DNA of 50,511 nucleotides from an uncultured Clostridia bacterium. GTDB taxonomy: Bacteria; Bacillota; Clostridia; TANB77; CAG-508. The stretch spans positions 1 to 50,511 of the forward strand of contig CANPZY010000010.1 of assembly GCA_947588945.1 (NCBI GenBank). The letters run 5' to 3'. The position numbers and the translations under genes are program-made. Within the stretch, counting starts at the first letter, position 1. Every line of letters starts with the position of its first letter. This document shows positions 20,202 through 30,445 of the stretch, piece by piece. A model generated the notes under the pieces. The model made no database searches, was not told where the DNA came from, and saw only the letters and a program-made list of their open reading frames with translations.

Positions 20202-20332
20202 ATAGTGAAAAAATATTATAATTTTGCAGTGGTGCGTAGCGCCCAAGCACGAAGTGCGCGAATGGAGCGAAAGTGATGAAATCACTTTCTAGCGACAACA
20301 AACCATAAGAAATTATAATATTTTCTCACTAT
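20202..20332 (+). repeat. Dispersed structured intergenic element, copy 1
   Basis: Outer arms 20202-20224/20310-20332 (22/23 paired); P2 TGGT/ACCA; hairpin GCAC-GAA-GTGC; core GCGAATGGAGC; inner hairpin GAAAGTGAT-GAA-ATCACTTTC; TAGCGACAACAA. Confidence 0.9.
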
Positions 20333-20360
20333 TAAACTATTAACACATATAATACAAAAA

Positions 20361-21101
20361 TTATTTTAAAATATTTTTCAAAGCTACATCAATTTCAATT
20401 TTGGCAAACGGATTACAATTAAAATAAACATTCTTATCATTAAGCTTATCATTTACGTCCATTTGATTAACTTTTTCTTTCGTAAGGATTAAGGCTATAT
20501 TTCCACCGTCATATTTGTTAGTATCATTTATAAAATCATCTATTGATTTATTTTTATGAATATCAAGACCTATACATTCTTGATTGCAATAATCATTTAT
20601 TGTATCAGTAAGAGATGATAATTCTTCTGAATCAGTGTAAAGTTCAATATTTAATAATGATACATACCTTACTTTTATCTTTAATTCTTCTTTTAAGTAA
20701 AAAAACTTAGTTTTATCATCTATTACTATAATATCATCTGCATTATAGTTTATAAATTCCCTTGGAGTCATATAGTTTCTTATTTGTGGTGCCTTATTAT
20801 TTAAACTAAAAATTTTTACTATTGCAGAATTTAATGTAAACATTGTATCTTGCACATTTATGCATAAAGAGATATTTTGAGAAATAGCTTGCATGCAAAG
20901 TATTATGGTAATATATGGATTACCATTTGTTACAACTAAAGAAGTCTTATCTAAAAAAGCAGATTTAAATTCTCTAAATCTATTTAATATATCTAAAGCT
21001 TTATTAAAACTAAATTTAAAATCAGAATTATCTATTTTGCATGCTTCTTCTAGTTGTTCTCTATTAATTTTAAAAGCCTGTATTATATCGTTTAAATTCA
21101 T
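20361..21101 (-). CDS. Hypothetical protein, possibly divergent aldehyde-dehydrogenase-fold
   Basis: ORF; 'TSLVVTNGNPYITIILCMQAI...NVYFNCNPFAKIEIDV' weakly resembles ALDH/ProA-fold segments. Confidence 0.35.
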   Translation of the reverse strand: MNLNDIIQAFKINREQLEEACKIDNSDFKFSFNKALDILNRFREFKSAFLDKTSLVVTNGNPYITIILCMQAISQNISLCINVQDTMFTLNSAIVKIFSLNNKAPQIRNYMTPREFINYNADDIIVIDDKTKFFYLKEELKIKVRYVSLLNIELYTDSEELSSLTDTINDYCNQECIGLDIHKNKSIDDFINDTNKYDGGNIALILTKEKVNQMDVNDKLNDKNVYFNCNPFAKIEIDVALKNILK

Positions 21102-21147
21102 GTTACTATTTCCCTTCTCTTTATTATTTATTTTAACATATCAAAAA

Positions 21148-24100
21148 TTAAATTTCATGTTCGTTTTCATCTGTTACTATAATTTCTTCATATTTTCCTG
21201 CCGGTGTAATATTGCTTAAACAATCTATTCTTTTCTTTTCATTAACAGGATTTCTCATTCCTATTTTTCTTTTTAAATTTTTTATAAAATTATCTGTATG
21301 TAGACATTTCTCAACTCCATCTACATGCATTCTTTTCATTTCAGTTATAAAATTCCAATTAAAATAATTTTCACCTATTCTATTAGTTTCAAGTAAATTT
21401 TTTAAAACTGCCTCATATAAAGATATATCACTTTTAGCAGTAAGTTGTTCTTTAATTTTGTCTGATAAAATATATAAAGCATGTTCTCCTGATTTATTTT
21501 CAATTGAGTTTGATGAAGTTTTATAAACTTCTTCTACAACAACATTATCTCCTAAATTTACAACATAAGTTCCAGAAGCAATGGTGTGTTCATAATTAGG
21601 TCTAATCTCTTTAAAAAGTGAAAATAAATTTCCTAATGTTGATATTCTTGCTCTTGTGGTATTATTATTTCCATTATATATATTATTTATTGCATTTCCT
21701 TCTGAATTTCTATTATTTTTAGATTTTCTATTATTTACTTTTTCATTTTTTTCATTTATTGCATCATCTAAAAATTTAAGCAACTCATTTGATCTTATTT
21801 CAGCAATTTTGTCTGTTTCCCCTTCTTTAGTCTTATATACACTTGCTAATAAATTAATCCTTTGACTGTTATTAAGCTCTGGTAAAATATTCTCAAGTCT
21901 ACGATATTTTGTTCCTGATTCTTCAGTATCTCTAAATAAATATTCTTCATCTTCTGATTTTAAGCTACCTTCTTTTATAAGTTTTATAAGTAAACTGTCT
22001 TTTATATAATTTGAATCTAGATTCTTAAACTCAATTAATCCTAGCTTGTATAAATCAATTATGTCTTCTTCTCTTGCATTATTTTCACCAATAGCTCTAA
22101 ATAATTTTGCTTGTAATTCACTAGGAATTACTTTATCGCTTTCTTTTTCACCTATTCCAGCAATTTGTAAATATGCTTTGCTATATTTAATAAATTTATC
22201 TCTAATTTCTTTTTTCTTTATAGTTGCAAATTTTTTAGTATAATTTAAAAGCTCTGTTTCATTCAAAACATCATTTATATCTATTCCTTCAGAATATTCT
22301 TTGAAATCTTTTAAAGTAATTTTATTATCTATATACAATTCAAAAATTTCTCTATTTGATAAGGTTCCATCTTGATTTAATTTTATTAAATCTCCAACTT
22401 TATTTTTTATATCTAAATTTTGCATGCAAAACTTCTTATCTTCTCTTTTTATCAAGTTTTTTTCATATAAACCTTTTACAATATTATCGTCAAATTCACT
22501 TACTGTTTGTATTGAAATAAGACCATCAACATATAATCTTTCTAATACTTTTGGTTCGAAAGCCAATAATTCTAACTCATTTAATAAATCGTTTTCCATT
22601 CTAGAATCTTTTATATAGCCAAAATAATTATATAATTTTCTTTGAAATTCATATTCTTCTAATGCACTTCTGTTATCATCTGTATTTATAAAACTATCAA
22701 CTAATTTATCTATATTAAATAATTCTTTAATTTTACCTTTTCCAAATAAGTTCTCAATTTTTTCTATATTATCACTTTGTATAATTTTTGCTTTTATGAA
22801 ATCATCATCAATATCTCCGTTTTTTATTAAAGTAGTTAAATTATTTAAAGCATTATTTTTATATTTGCCATCAAATAAATATTGATTCATTGAAGCCTCT
22901 AAATAAATACTTTTTAAGTTTGAATCTAATATATCATATATTGATTTATCTGTTAAAGATATTGAAAATAATATTTCTGGTGAATTTATCAAACTTAAAT
23001 ATGTGTTAAACTCATTATTATTTTCATCATATTCTATGTTTACAGATTTATTTTTTTGATTAATTTTATCTATTAATGCTCTAATTGCATAAATTCTTGT
23101 ATCTTCATTATTATTTTTTTCAAATTCAATCATTTCTTGATAATTAATACAGTTAATCTTATATAATGCATAATAATATCTAGATTTCTTATTTGAATCA
23201 AGATTATTAGCAAGTTCTAAAGCAGAATCTTTTGATAATAATGAAATATAATCTGCATCAAAATACCTGTTTTCATTTATACTTATAATACACTTTACAT
23301 AGTCCTCAAATATTTCTTTACACTCTTCATTAAATGCTTCTTTTGAAAACTTTGTTACCTCTTCTTCGTCATTTAAGTTCTTTGAATATATTAACATATT
23401 TATATCTCTAGTTTCTATGAATTCTTGAACTGCTTGTATCATTTCTTTTAATCTTTTCAAAAAATTTACATCGATTAAGCATTTATCACTAACATCTTGA
23501 GAATTATATTGTGTAAGCATTTCTAAATTGTATAAATATTCATATACAGTATATATATATAATTTACTTTCATCTAATCCTTCTTTTATCTCATCAATAC
23601 TTAAATATTTATATAATTCATTTCTTACCTTTTCATTAAAATCAACTCTATCTGTAAGGCTTTTTTCAATCTCATCTAAACTTTTAATATTTCTTCTTTC
23701 ACCAGTTATATCTAAAACAGCATTTCCTAAAACAGTTGATTTTATTAATTGTGGTATAGAAGAATCTTTCTCTTGGTCTTTAAATAACTCTTCTAAGTAA
23801 TTAATATTAATAGCATTAACCATATCTGGAAAATATTTTTCTAATTTTAATTTAGTACAATTAAATCTTTTTCCATAAACATAATCAGAAGGTGAAACTG
23901 CAATAATATTAAATCTCTTTTTTGGATTAGATTCAACATCAAATAAAACTACATCAGAATCTTTAGGTATATATTTTTTAGCAAAACCTAAAAATTGGTT
24001 ATGTATTTTTTTAGCTATTTCCCTTATATATGCATCTTTTGATTCTCTATAATAACCGTCAAACATATATACACCAAAAAGAATGAATTTTTCTATATTT

Positions 24101-24279
24101 ATTACATCTAAGTTTTTTTCAATAAATTCCAACATTGGAGTATTATCATTACCTTTAAAAATTAATTTCTTATCTGGATCTAATAAAGAATATTCAATCA
24201 TATCTTCAGTATAAATTCTTTGTGTTAAATCACTGGATTTTAAAAATTCCATAATTTCTTTTCCCTGTTCTTTATTCAT
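21148..24279 (-). CDS. Large protein of unknown function (1043 aa)
   Basis: Single long ORF with SD; no recognisable motifs. Confidence 0.7.
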   Translation of the reverse strand: MNKEQGKEIMEFLKSSDLTQRIYTEDMIEYSLLDPDKKLIFKGNDNTPMLEFIEKNLDVINIEKFILFGVYMFDGYYRESKDAYIREIAKKIHNQFLGFAKKYIPKDSDVVLFDVESNPKKRFNIIAVSPSDYVYGKRFNCTKLKLEKYFPDMVNAININYLEELFKDQEKDSSIPQLIKSTVLGNAVLDITGERRNIKSLDEIEKSLTDRVDFNEKVRNELYKYLSIDEIKEGLDESKLYIYTVYEYLYNLEMLTQYNSQDVSDKCLIDVNFLKRLKEMIQAVQEFIETRDINMLIYSKNLNDEEEVTKFSKEAFNEECKEIFEDYVKCIISINENRYFDADYISLLSKDSALELANNLDSNKKSRYYYALYKINCINYQEMIEFEKNNNEDTRIYAIRALIDKINQKNKSVNIEYDENNNEFNTYLSLINSPEILFSISLTDKSIYDILDSNLKSIYLEASMNQYLFDGKYKNNALNNLTTLIKNGDIDDDFIKAKIIQSDNIEKIENLFGKGKIKELFNIDKLVDSFINTDDNRSALEEYEFQRKLYNYFGYIKDSRMENDLLNELELLAFEPKVLERLYVDGLISIQTVSEFDDNIVKGLYEKNLIKREDKKFCMQNLDIKNKVGDLIKLNQDGTLSNREIFELYIDNKITLKDFKEYSEGIDINDVLNETELLNYTKKFATIKKKEIRDKFIKYSKAYLQIAGIGEKESDKVIPSELQAKLFRAIGENNAREEDIIDLYKLGLIEFKNLDSNYIKDSLLIKLIKEGSLKSEDEEYLFRDTEESGTKYRRLENILPELNNSQRINLLASVYKTKEGETDKIAEIRSNELLKFLDDAINEKNEKVNNRKSKNNRNSEGNAINNIYNGNNNTTRARISTLGNLFSLFKEIRPNYEHTIASGTYVVNLGDNVVVEEVYKTSSNSIENKSGEHALYILSDKIKEQLTAKSDISLYEAVLKNLLETNRIGENYFNWNFITEMKRMHVDGVEKCLHTDNFIKNLKRKIGMRNPVNEKKRIDCLSNITPAGKYEEIIVTDENEHEI

Positions 24280-24375
24280 AAAAAACTCCTTTTATTTTTA
24301 TAAAAATCAAACACTTATATTATACCACAATATTATGTAAATTTCAAGTAAAGAAATCTAATACTATCACATAAT

Positions 24376-24408
24376 AAAAATCCCCGGTTAAACTTAACCA
24401 GAGATTTT
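24376..24408 (-). terminator. Intrinsic terminator downstream of prepilin-like gene
   Basis: Minus strand AAAATCTCTGGTTAA...TTAACCGGGGATTTTTATT. Confidence 0.65.
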
Positions 24409-24555
24409 CATATTTTTGTTTAATATCATAAGAAATTTAAAGTTTACATAAACTTTACGATACTCTCATTTATAAAATCGAAAATTCGCCTTACATATCT
24501 GAGTGTGGCTTAATAAGACTCCCTGCCTCATTTGCAAATAAATTATCTCCAATCA

Positions 24556-25698
24556 CTACCTCGTCACGTCGTACACGTCTACAGCTTCATCCCTCTTCAC
24601 TATCTCGACCCCATCTTCCAAACAAACCACCGGACGAACGCATACACCTAAGTCATTATACTTTTCAACTACAATTCTTCCATCATATTCAACACCCATC
24701 AAACAGTCAGATCCTTGAAGATCTTGAGCGGAAGGCGACGCCAACCAATAACCAGCACAATTCTCGTAATCCAATGTATGTGGGAAAAATGTTTTGTACT
24801 TACCTAGATTACTTTTATCAGGCGGTTCACTACTATCACCGTTTACATCCAATGAATCATATGATTTTCCATTATATTTAACTTTGTATCCATTTCCACT
24901 TGTTTGTGATTCAGCTTCAAGTGCCACAAAGCCATATTCATTCCCTTCAATTGCTTTCGTCCATGCCGCACACCACATTTCTAATGTTGGTCCTCCTATT
25001 ACGAAATCTATATATTGTCGTTTTTCTTCACTCGCTGCTTCTCTTATCCCTTTCCACTTATCTGTATTTAGTAAGTGTGATACTGCTATTGAATTATCGT
25101 TAGTTTTATTGCTATTTAAGTCATATCTATTATGCATTACCAAGTCTAAATCAGGTAAGTTTTCTTCTAAAAATGTCTTAGGTTCACTCCAATTTACATT
25201 ATATTTATTTTCATAACTTTGTTCGAATCCATTATCTTTTAATGATCCACTATCTCCTATTATATTCCAAGTTTCTAATTTACTTGCTGGCACATAGTCT
25301 GCTGCTATTAAAAATATTCTACCTTCATTTACATAAAATATTTCCCAGTCATCTACTATATGGTTATCATTTGTATCTAATCCTATATCTACATACTTTC
25401 CTTGAAATTCTTTTAGATTTTTTGCTACGTCACTACTTCCTATTCCACTTGATGGTGGGTCTGGTGGAGTTTCTCCATTTACTATTTTATCTATCTCTTT
25501 TTCTACTTCTCCTAATTTCTCTGTCTCATCTGCTTCTGCTCTTTTATAATTTTCTCCCGCTATCTTTGCTCTTTGAAACAATCCATTTTGACTTAATGCT
25601 GTTGATAGTGTTACTCCTGCTAAAATTAACAATATTATGATTGTTACTACTAGCGCTATTAATGTGATTCCTTTTTCCTTATAATTTACTTTTCTCAT
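24556..25698 (-). CDS. Prepilin-type N-terminus with C-terminal C-type-lectin/FGE-like fold domain
   Basis: KEKGITLIALVVTIIILLILAGVTL prepilin motif; C-terminal CAGYWLASPSAQ...DLGVCVRPVVCLEDG. Confidence 0.75.
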   Translation of the reverse strand: MRKVNYKEKGITLIALVVTIIILLILAGVTLSTALSQNGLFQRAKIAGENYKRAEADETEKLGEVEKEIDKIVNGETPPDPPSSGIGSSDVAKNLKEFQGKYVDIGLDTNDNHIVDDWEIFYVNEGRIFLIAADYVPASKLETWNIIGDSGSLKDNGFEQSYENKYNVNWSEPKTFLEENLPDLDLVMHNRYDLNSNKTNDNSIAVSHLLNTDKWKGIREAASEEKRQYIDFVIGGPTLEMWCAAWTKAIEGNEYGFVALEAESQTSGNGYKVKYNGKSYDSLDVNGDSSEPPDKSNLGKYKTFFPHTLDYENCAGYWLASPSAQDLQGSDCLMGVEYDGRIVVEKYNDLGVCVRPVVCLEDGVEIVKRDEAVDVYDVTR

Positions 25699-25847
25699 CT
25701 TTCGCTTTTCTCCTTCTTTTTTTATTATTTGCTTTTTTTATATTTATTATTTATATTAATTTTATTATTTTTAAAGTATTAAGTCAATACTTTATAATAC
25801 TTTACTTCTATATGTTTTATTAAGTAAAAAGATTAATAAAAAAATAC

Positions 25848-25890
25848 AAACTCTTGCAATTCATTTATTTCAATGATTTTGCAAGAGTTT
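25848..25890 (-). terminator. Orphan intrinsic terminator in a 570-bp intergenic gap
   Basis: AAACTCTTGCAA/TTGCAAGAGTTT 12-bp stem followed on minus by GTATTTTTTTATT. Confidence 0.65.
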
Positions 25891-26272
25891 ATACTTAACT
25901 TTCTTTACAATTTTGTAATAATTTTTATATTTATTTTACTTCTATAAATGACTCTATTTTGCTATATTTTATATATATTTATTTTTTATTAATCTTTTTA
26001 ATTAATAATATTTTATCTCTTTTTAGTTTGCTTTTTCATATCAAAATTTTCATCATCATAAATCATTCACATTCAAATTCGTTCTCTTTTCCTTTATTAG
26101 ACAGAATTATTTTCTATATTATCTATTAGTATGACTTGAGTTATATTTATTATAATATAAAATTAAAAATTTCCAATAATAAATGTATTTGTTCTTTATA
26201 TAAATATATTATATTTTTTGAATAATGTACAAACTATTTTAATACATTAATATAATAGAAAGTGAGGACAAT

Positions 26273-26797
26273 ATGTTTAAATTAAAAATAAATGGAAATA
26301 AATTTTTAAGATTAACATTAATAATATCTGTAATTTTAGTTGTAATTTTAATTATTTATACAGTATATTCAATTATAAATGATGCAAAGAATGAAGGAAA
26401 AATAAATGAAAATAATGAAATATTAGTTACTGAAATTGCAAGTAATGAATATACAAATTTTTTAAAAAACTGCCATGAAAATATTGATGACTACATTAAT
26501 ATGAATGTTAAAATAACTGGATATATTTATAGACTTCCTACTTTCAATGATAATCAATTTGTTTTAGCAAGAACAATGATTTTAGATTCAAATAACACAG
26601 CTGTTGTAGTTGGAATTTTATCACAATGTGAATCTGCAAGTAACTATAAAGATGGAGAATGGGTAACAATCACCGGAACTATCACTGAAGGTTATTACAA
26701 TGGTACAATGCCAATAGTAAATATAACTGATATTTTTAAATGTGATACTCCTGAAGAAGAATATGTATATCCACCTTCTACTAATCAAGTTATATAA
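26273..26797 (+). CDS. Membrane-anchored OB-fold (tRNA_anti-like) protein
   Basis: N-terminal TM; VKITGYIYRLP...WVTITGTITEGYYNGTMPIVNITDI. Confidence 0.6.
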   Translation: MFKLKINGNKFLRLTLIISVILVVILIIYTVYSIINDAKNEGKINENNEILVTEIASNEYTNFLKNCHENIDDYINMNVKITGYIYRLPTFNDNQFVLARTMILDSNNTAVVVGILSQCESASNYKDGEWVTITGTITEGYYNGTMPIVNITDIFKCDTPEEEYVYPPSTNQVI

Positions 26798-26814
26798 AAT
26801 TTTTAAATTAATAT

Positions 26815-27912
26815 TTAACCTTCTCTATCAAAAATACTTCTTAATACTCCTTTATCTATTAAAGGAGTATATATTTCTTTCAAAACTATTAATAAAATTG
26901 GTCCTACTATTAATCCAAAAAAACCTATTATTTTATATCCAGTATACATTGAAGCCAAAGTAAAAACAGGATGTATACCAATATGTTTACTTACTAATTT
27001 AGGTTCTAAAATATTTCTTACAATGCCCATAATAGCCCACAAAATTATAATTGCTATACCAAGTTTTATATTTCCATTAATTGTTGTAAATATTGCCCAA
27101 GGTGCCATAACAGCTCCTGAACCCAATATTGGTAAAGCATCAACAAAAGCTATTCCAAGGCTAATTAAAAGTGGAAAGCCAACATCTAATCCAATTATTT
27201 TATATATAGTTAAGCCTATTAAAGATATAATAAATGATATAAATACAAGTGTAATCTCTGCTCTTAAATAATTTCCCAATTTTTTTGTAATAGTTTTTAC
27301 ATACTTAAAAATCTTTTTTGTCCAAACATCAGGCAAATGATGTTCCATCTGGTCAATCATATAAATCTTATCTGTACACATAAAATATAATGAAATAATA
27401 ACAAAAAAAATGGACATTATTAAATTTGGAATTTTTAAAATCCAATCTCTAATATTAATTAGTAGATTAACTATCCAATTTGTAATATTTAATGTTATTT
27501 CACTTTGTGTATTTTGAAAAGCCTCGACAAAATCTTTTGGAAGCTTCTCAATCAATGTGCTATTATTAGTTATTTTTTGAATCAAATTTTGAACTTTTTC
27601 TATATATATGCTTGAATTAGAGAGCAAATTATTAGCTTCATTAAATAAATTTACCACTCCCCAACCAATAAAACCAACTAAAATTGCTATAGAAATAAAC
27701 AAAACAATAATAGAGCTTAATCGTCTTGTCCACTTAAATTTTCTCATAAGAAATTTGATTATAGGTTCAAACAAAAGTGCTAACACGAAAGAAATTAGAA
27801 ATGGTATATAAAAAACAGATAACTTAAATATTATAACTAGAAGTAGTAATGTAAGCGCAAGACTGATTATACGCTTTATTACTTTGCTCCAATAATTCAT
27901 ATCTGTAACCAT
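26815..27912 (-). CDS. AI-2E family transporter / YtvI-like permease
   Basis: FALLFEPIIKFLMRKFKWTRRLSSIIV...LPILGSGAVMAPWAIF. Confidence 0.85.
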   Translation of the reverse strand: MVTDMNYWSKVIKRIISLALTLLLLVIIFKLSVFYIPFLISFVLALLFEPIIKFLMRKFKWTRRLSSIIVLFISIAILVGFIGWGVVNLFNEANNLLSNSSIYIEKVQNLIQKITNNSTLIEKLPKDFVEAFQNTQSEITLNITNWIVNLLINIRDWILKIPNLIMSIFFVIISLYFMCTDKIYMIDQMEHHLPDVWTKKIFKYVKTITKKLGNYLRAEITLVFISFIISLIGLTIYKIIGLDVGFPLLISLGIAFVDALPILGSGAVMAPWAIFTTINGNIKLGIAIIILWAIMGIVRNILEPKLVSKHIGIHPVFTLASMYTGYKIIGFFGLIVGPILLIVLKEIYTPLIDKGVLRSIFDREG

Positions 27913-27979
27913 TATATTCTCCTTTAGTGTTAGCTATTTATATTTTATGTAGAAAATATTTTTTTATTCATTAATATAT

Positions 27980-28101
27980 AAAAATAAATTATAATAAATT
28001 TTTGTATCTTGTTGTCGCTAGAAATTTGCAAGCAAATTTCGCTCCATTCGCGCTTCGCTTGAGCGCTACGCGATACTTCAAATTTATTATAATTTATTTT
28101 T
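27980..28101 (-). repeat. Dispersed structured intergenic element, copy 2
   Basis: Outer arms 27980-28001/28080-28101 (22/22); P2 GTATC/GATAC; GC-GAA-GC (28052-28058); core GCGAATGGAGC; inner hairpin 28021-28040. Confidence 0.9.
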
Positions 28102-28121
28102 TATAATTTTTAATTATTAAA

Positions 28122-29403
28122 TTAATATTTTCTAATATAAATATCTTTTTGTGTATATTTGTCTGGATTCAATCCTACTTTCCCATTCATATACATTGAA
28201 AGAAGAAATGTTACAATAATTAAAATTAATCCTACAATCAATGTAGAATAATCAACAGTGCACATAGTTAATATTAATGATCCAATAGAAGTAATCATTA
28301 TTTTAAAAGCATTGTCTGAAATTGCCTTAGCTGAATAAATGCAAATTAAAATTTTATTATCTGTAAAACTATTTAAATATTTTTTAGTTAATATTTGCGA
28401 GATTCCATCCATAGTTCCCATTAATAATATAAAAATTATTATCATTATTATTTTTGACCAAAATGGAATTTTTAGTATTGCAATTATTCCACATAATATT
28501 AATGAAATTGAAAATACTGCTATGATATTTGTAATTGATTTATTTTTAAATCTTTTATTAAAATTCAATGCTCTTTGTGAAAAAATTGCTTTTGAAATTT
28601 CATATGATGCAAAAATAAAACCAATTTGAATTGATGATGCACCTATATATTGTAATAATGATAATTGATATGTTGATACTAAAGCTATTATTCCCCAAAT
28701 CACACCACTTGCTAAAAGAAGAGCTCTTAATCTTTTTGAATTGACAGTAAATTTGTATCCTTTTTTTAAATCGTTTACATAGTCTTTAAGCTGAACTTTT
28801 TCTTTTTTATTTTGCTCAATATCTCCAAAATTAAATGATAATAATGTAGCAATTATAGTGCATATTAAACATAAAAATATTGGAATATAGTGATTTGCAT
28901 TATAAAGTATACCCGATAAAACAGTAGATATTGAAGCTAGCAAATAATATCTTGAATATCCACTTTTATCTATTTTTGTAAATATTTCCCCTGATTTTTC
29001 CGTATCAGGAATCGATAAACTTAAAAGATTTGATTCTGCTAAATTTTTGAATGCAAAAGCTATTGCTGAAATAGTCTGATGAATTAATAATCCAAAAAAT
29101 GATTTTAGTAATAGTATAGCTATAATTGAAAATATATTTATAATATTTCCAAGAACTAAAGTATTCCTTCTTCCAATCTTACTTATAATTATACTAGTTG
29201 GAAATTGCATTAATATTGTAAATAGCGCAAAAAATGAAGATGAAAGCATAATACCGAGCTGATGTTATGCCTTTTACTTCACTTAAAAACATTACTTTTA
29301 TTCCATAAAAGAATAATAAATCGTACCCAAACATTAAGTATAAAGGATATAATTTCATATTATTCTTTGAAATTTCTCTTATTTCATCTTCTGTTAATTT
29401 CAT
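28122..29403 (-). pseudogene. MFS transporter split by an apparent frameshift near 29250-29262
   Basis: ORF 29194..29403 (N-terminus ...KVMFLSEVKGITSA) and ORF 28122..29249 (MLSSSFFALFTILMQFPTSIIISKIGRRNTLVLGNI) together form one MFS protein in two frames. Confidence 0.75.
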
Positions 29404-29445
29404 CAGTTTTCTCCTTTAGCTTTATATATTTCAATTAAAATATAA

Positions 29446-30381
29446 TTATTGATTTTCTTCTGGATAAGGCGAATTAAAATAACTTCTCATATAATTAGTT
29501 TCTGGAATCACGTTATAATTTGTAGGAATCATTCTTTGATTATAATTTTGATATGGTCTAGGTCTTGGTGGCCTTGGTCTATTCCAATTTCCAAATAACT
29601 TATTTAGTAATAGTATTCTAATTAAATCTCTAAGTGTTGGATTTTTTGTATTTCTATATCTTGTTGCTACTTCTACAGTTTTTTCATTTTTATTTCTATC
29701 GATATTCGTTGATACTGTTTTACTTGATTCAAATTTATTAATATTTGTAGAAGGGGCTATTTTACTATTATTCGCCTTTGAAATAATATTATTATTTGTT
29801 TTTGAAACTACGTTATTATTTGAGTTTCTTACAACAGTATTAGTACTTGATACATTAATATTAGTACCTTTATTGTTAGTAACTACATTAGAGTTTTTAT
29901 CTGTAACATTATTAGAATCTACATTTTGAGTTTCATTATTTTCCAACTCATCATAAATTTCTAATGTTAATAAATCTATAACCCCATTATTGACTTTTTT
30001 TATTTTTCTTTCATCTAAAACTCTATCAATAATAGGTGTAACCTTCTTATAAACTTCTGGATACATTTCCATAAAATCTTCTTCAAGTTCTATATCATTT
30101 TCATAATATTGGATATTATTTGCTTCCATAAAATTGTTTGCATCAAATTTATGAATATTGTCATAATTTATTGTTCCAAATGGATTATAGCTTTCATTGT
30201 TATAATTATATGGTTGAATTACTCCTCTATTAAAATTCTGAACTACAGTATCTTCATAATAATTACTTGGCATTGCATTAACAAACCTTGCACTGTATGG
30301 ATCCTCGTATGTAGGTCTAAAATTCTGTGGAACATAATATTCATTATTATCTATATCTCTTGAAAAATTATTCTCATACAT
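29446..30381 (-). CDS. Asn-rich protein with Pro/Arg-rich C-terminus, possibly spore coat/surface-associated
   Basis: ORF; true start is probably MYENN at 30381 because upstream MQEVNI codons form the SD region. Confidence 0.5.
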   Translation of the reverse strand: MYENNFSRDIDNNEYYVPQNFRPTYEDPYSARFVNAMPSNYYEDTVVQNFNRGVIQPYNYNNESYNPFGTINYDNIHKFDANNFMEANNIQYYENDIELEEDFMEMYPEVYKKVTPIIDRVLDERKIKKVNNGVIDLLTLEIYDELENNETQNVDSNNVTDKNSNVVTNNKGTNINVSSTNTVVRNSNNNVVSKTNNNIISKANNSKIAPSTNINKFESSKTVSTNIDRNKNEKTVEVATRYRNTKNPTLRDLIRILLLNKLFGNWNRPRPPRPRPYQNYNQRMIPTNYNVIPETNYMRSYFNSPYPEENQ

Positions 30382-30392
30382 AATATTTACCT

Positions 30393-30412
30393 CCTGCATA
30401 ATATTATGCAGG
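30393..30412. promoter_or_regulatory. 20-nt perfect palindrome overlapping the SD of 29446..30381
   Basis: CCTGCATAATATTATGCAGG; on minus strand it abuts AGG of the AGGAGG SD. Confidence 0.7.
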
Positions 30413-30445
30413 AAATATTATTTTTGCTACATAATTTTAAATATC

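Noticed and set aside
25218-25232. GTTCGAATCC resembling a tRNA T-loop
   Set aside because: Within the prepilin-like CDS; no cloverleaf around it. No tRNA or rRNA gene was found in the window.
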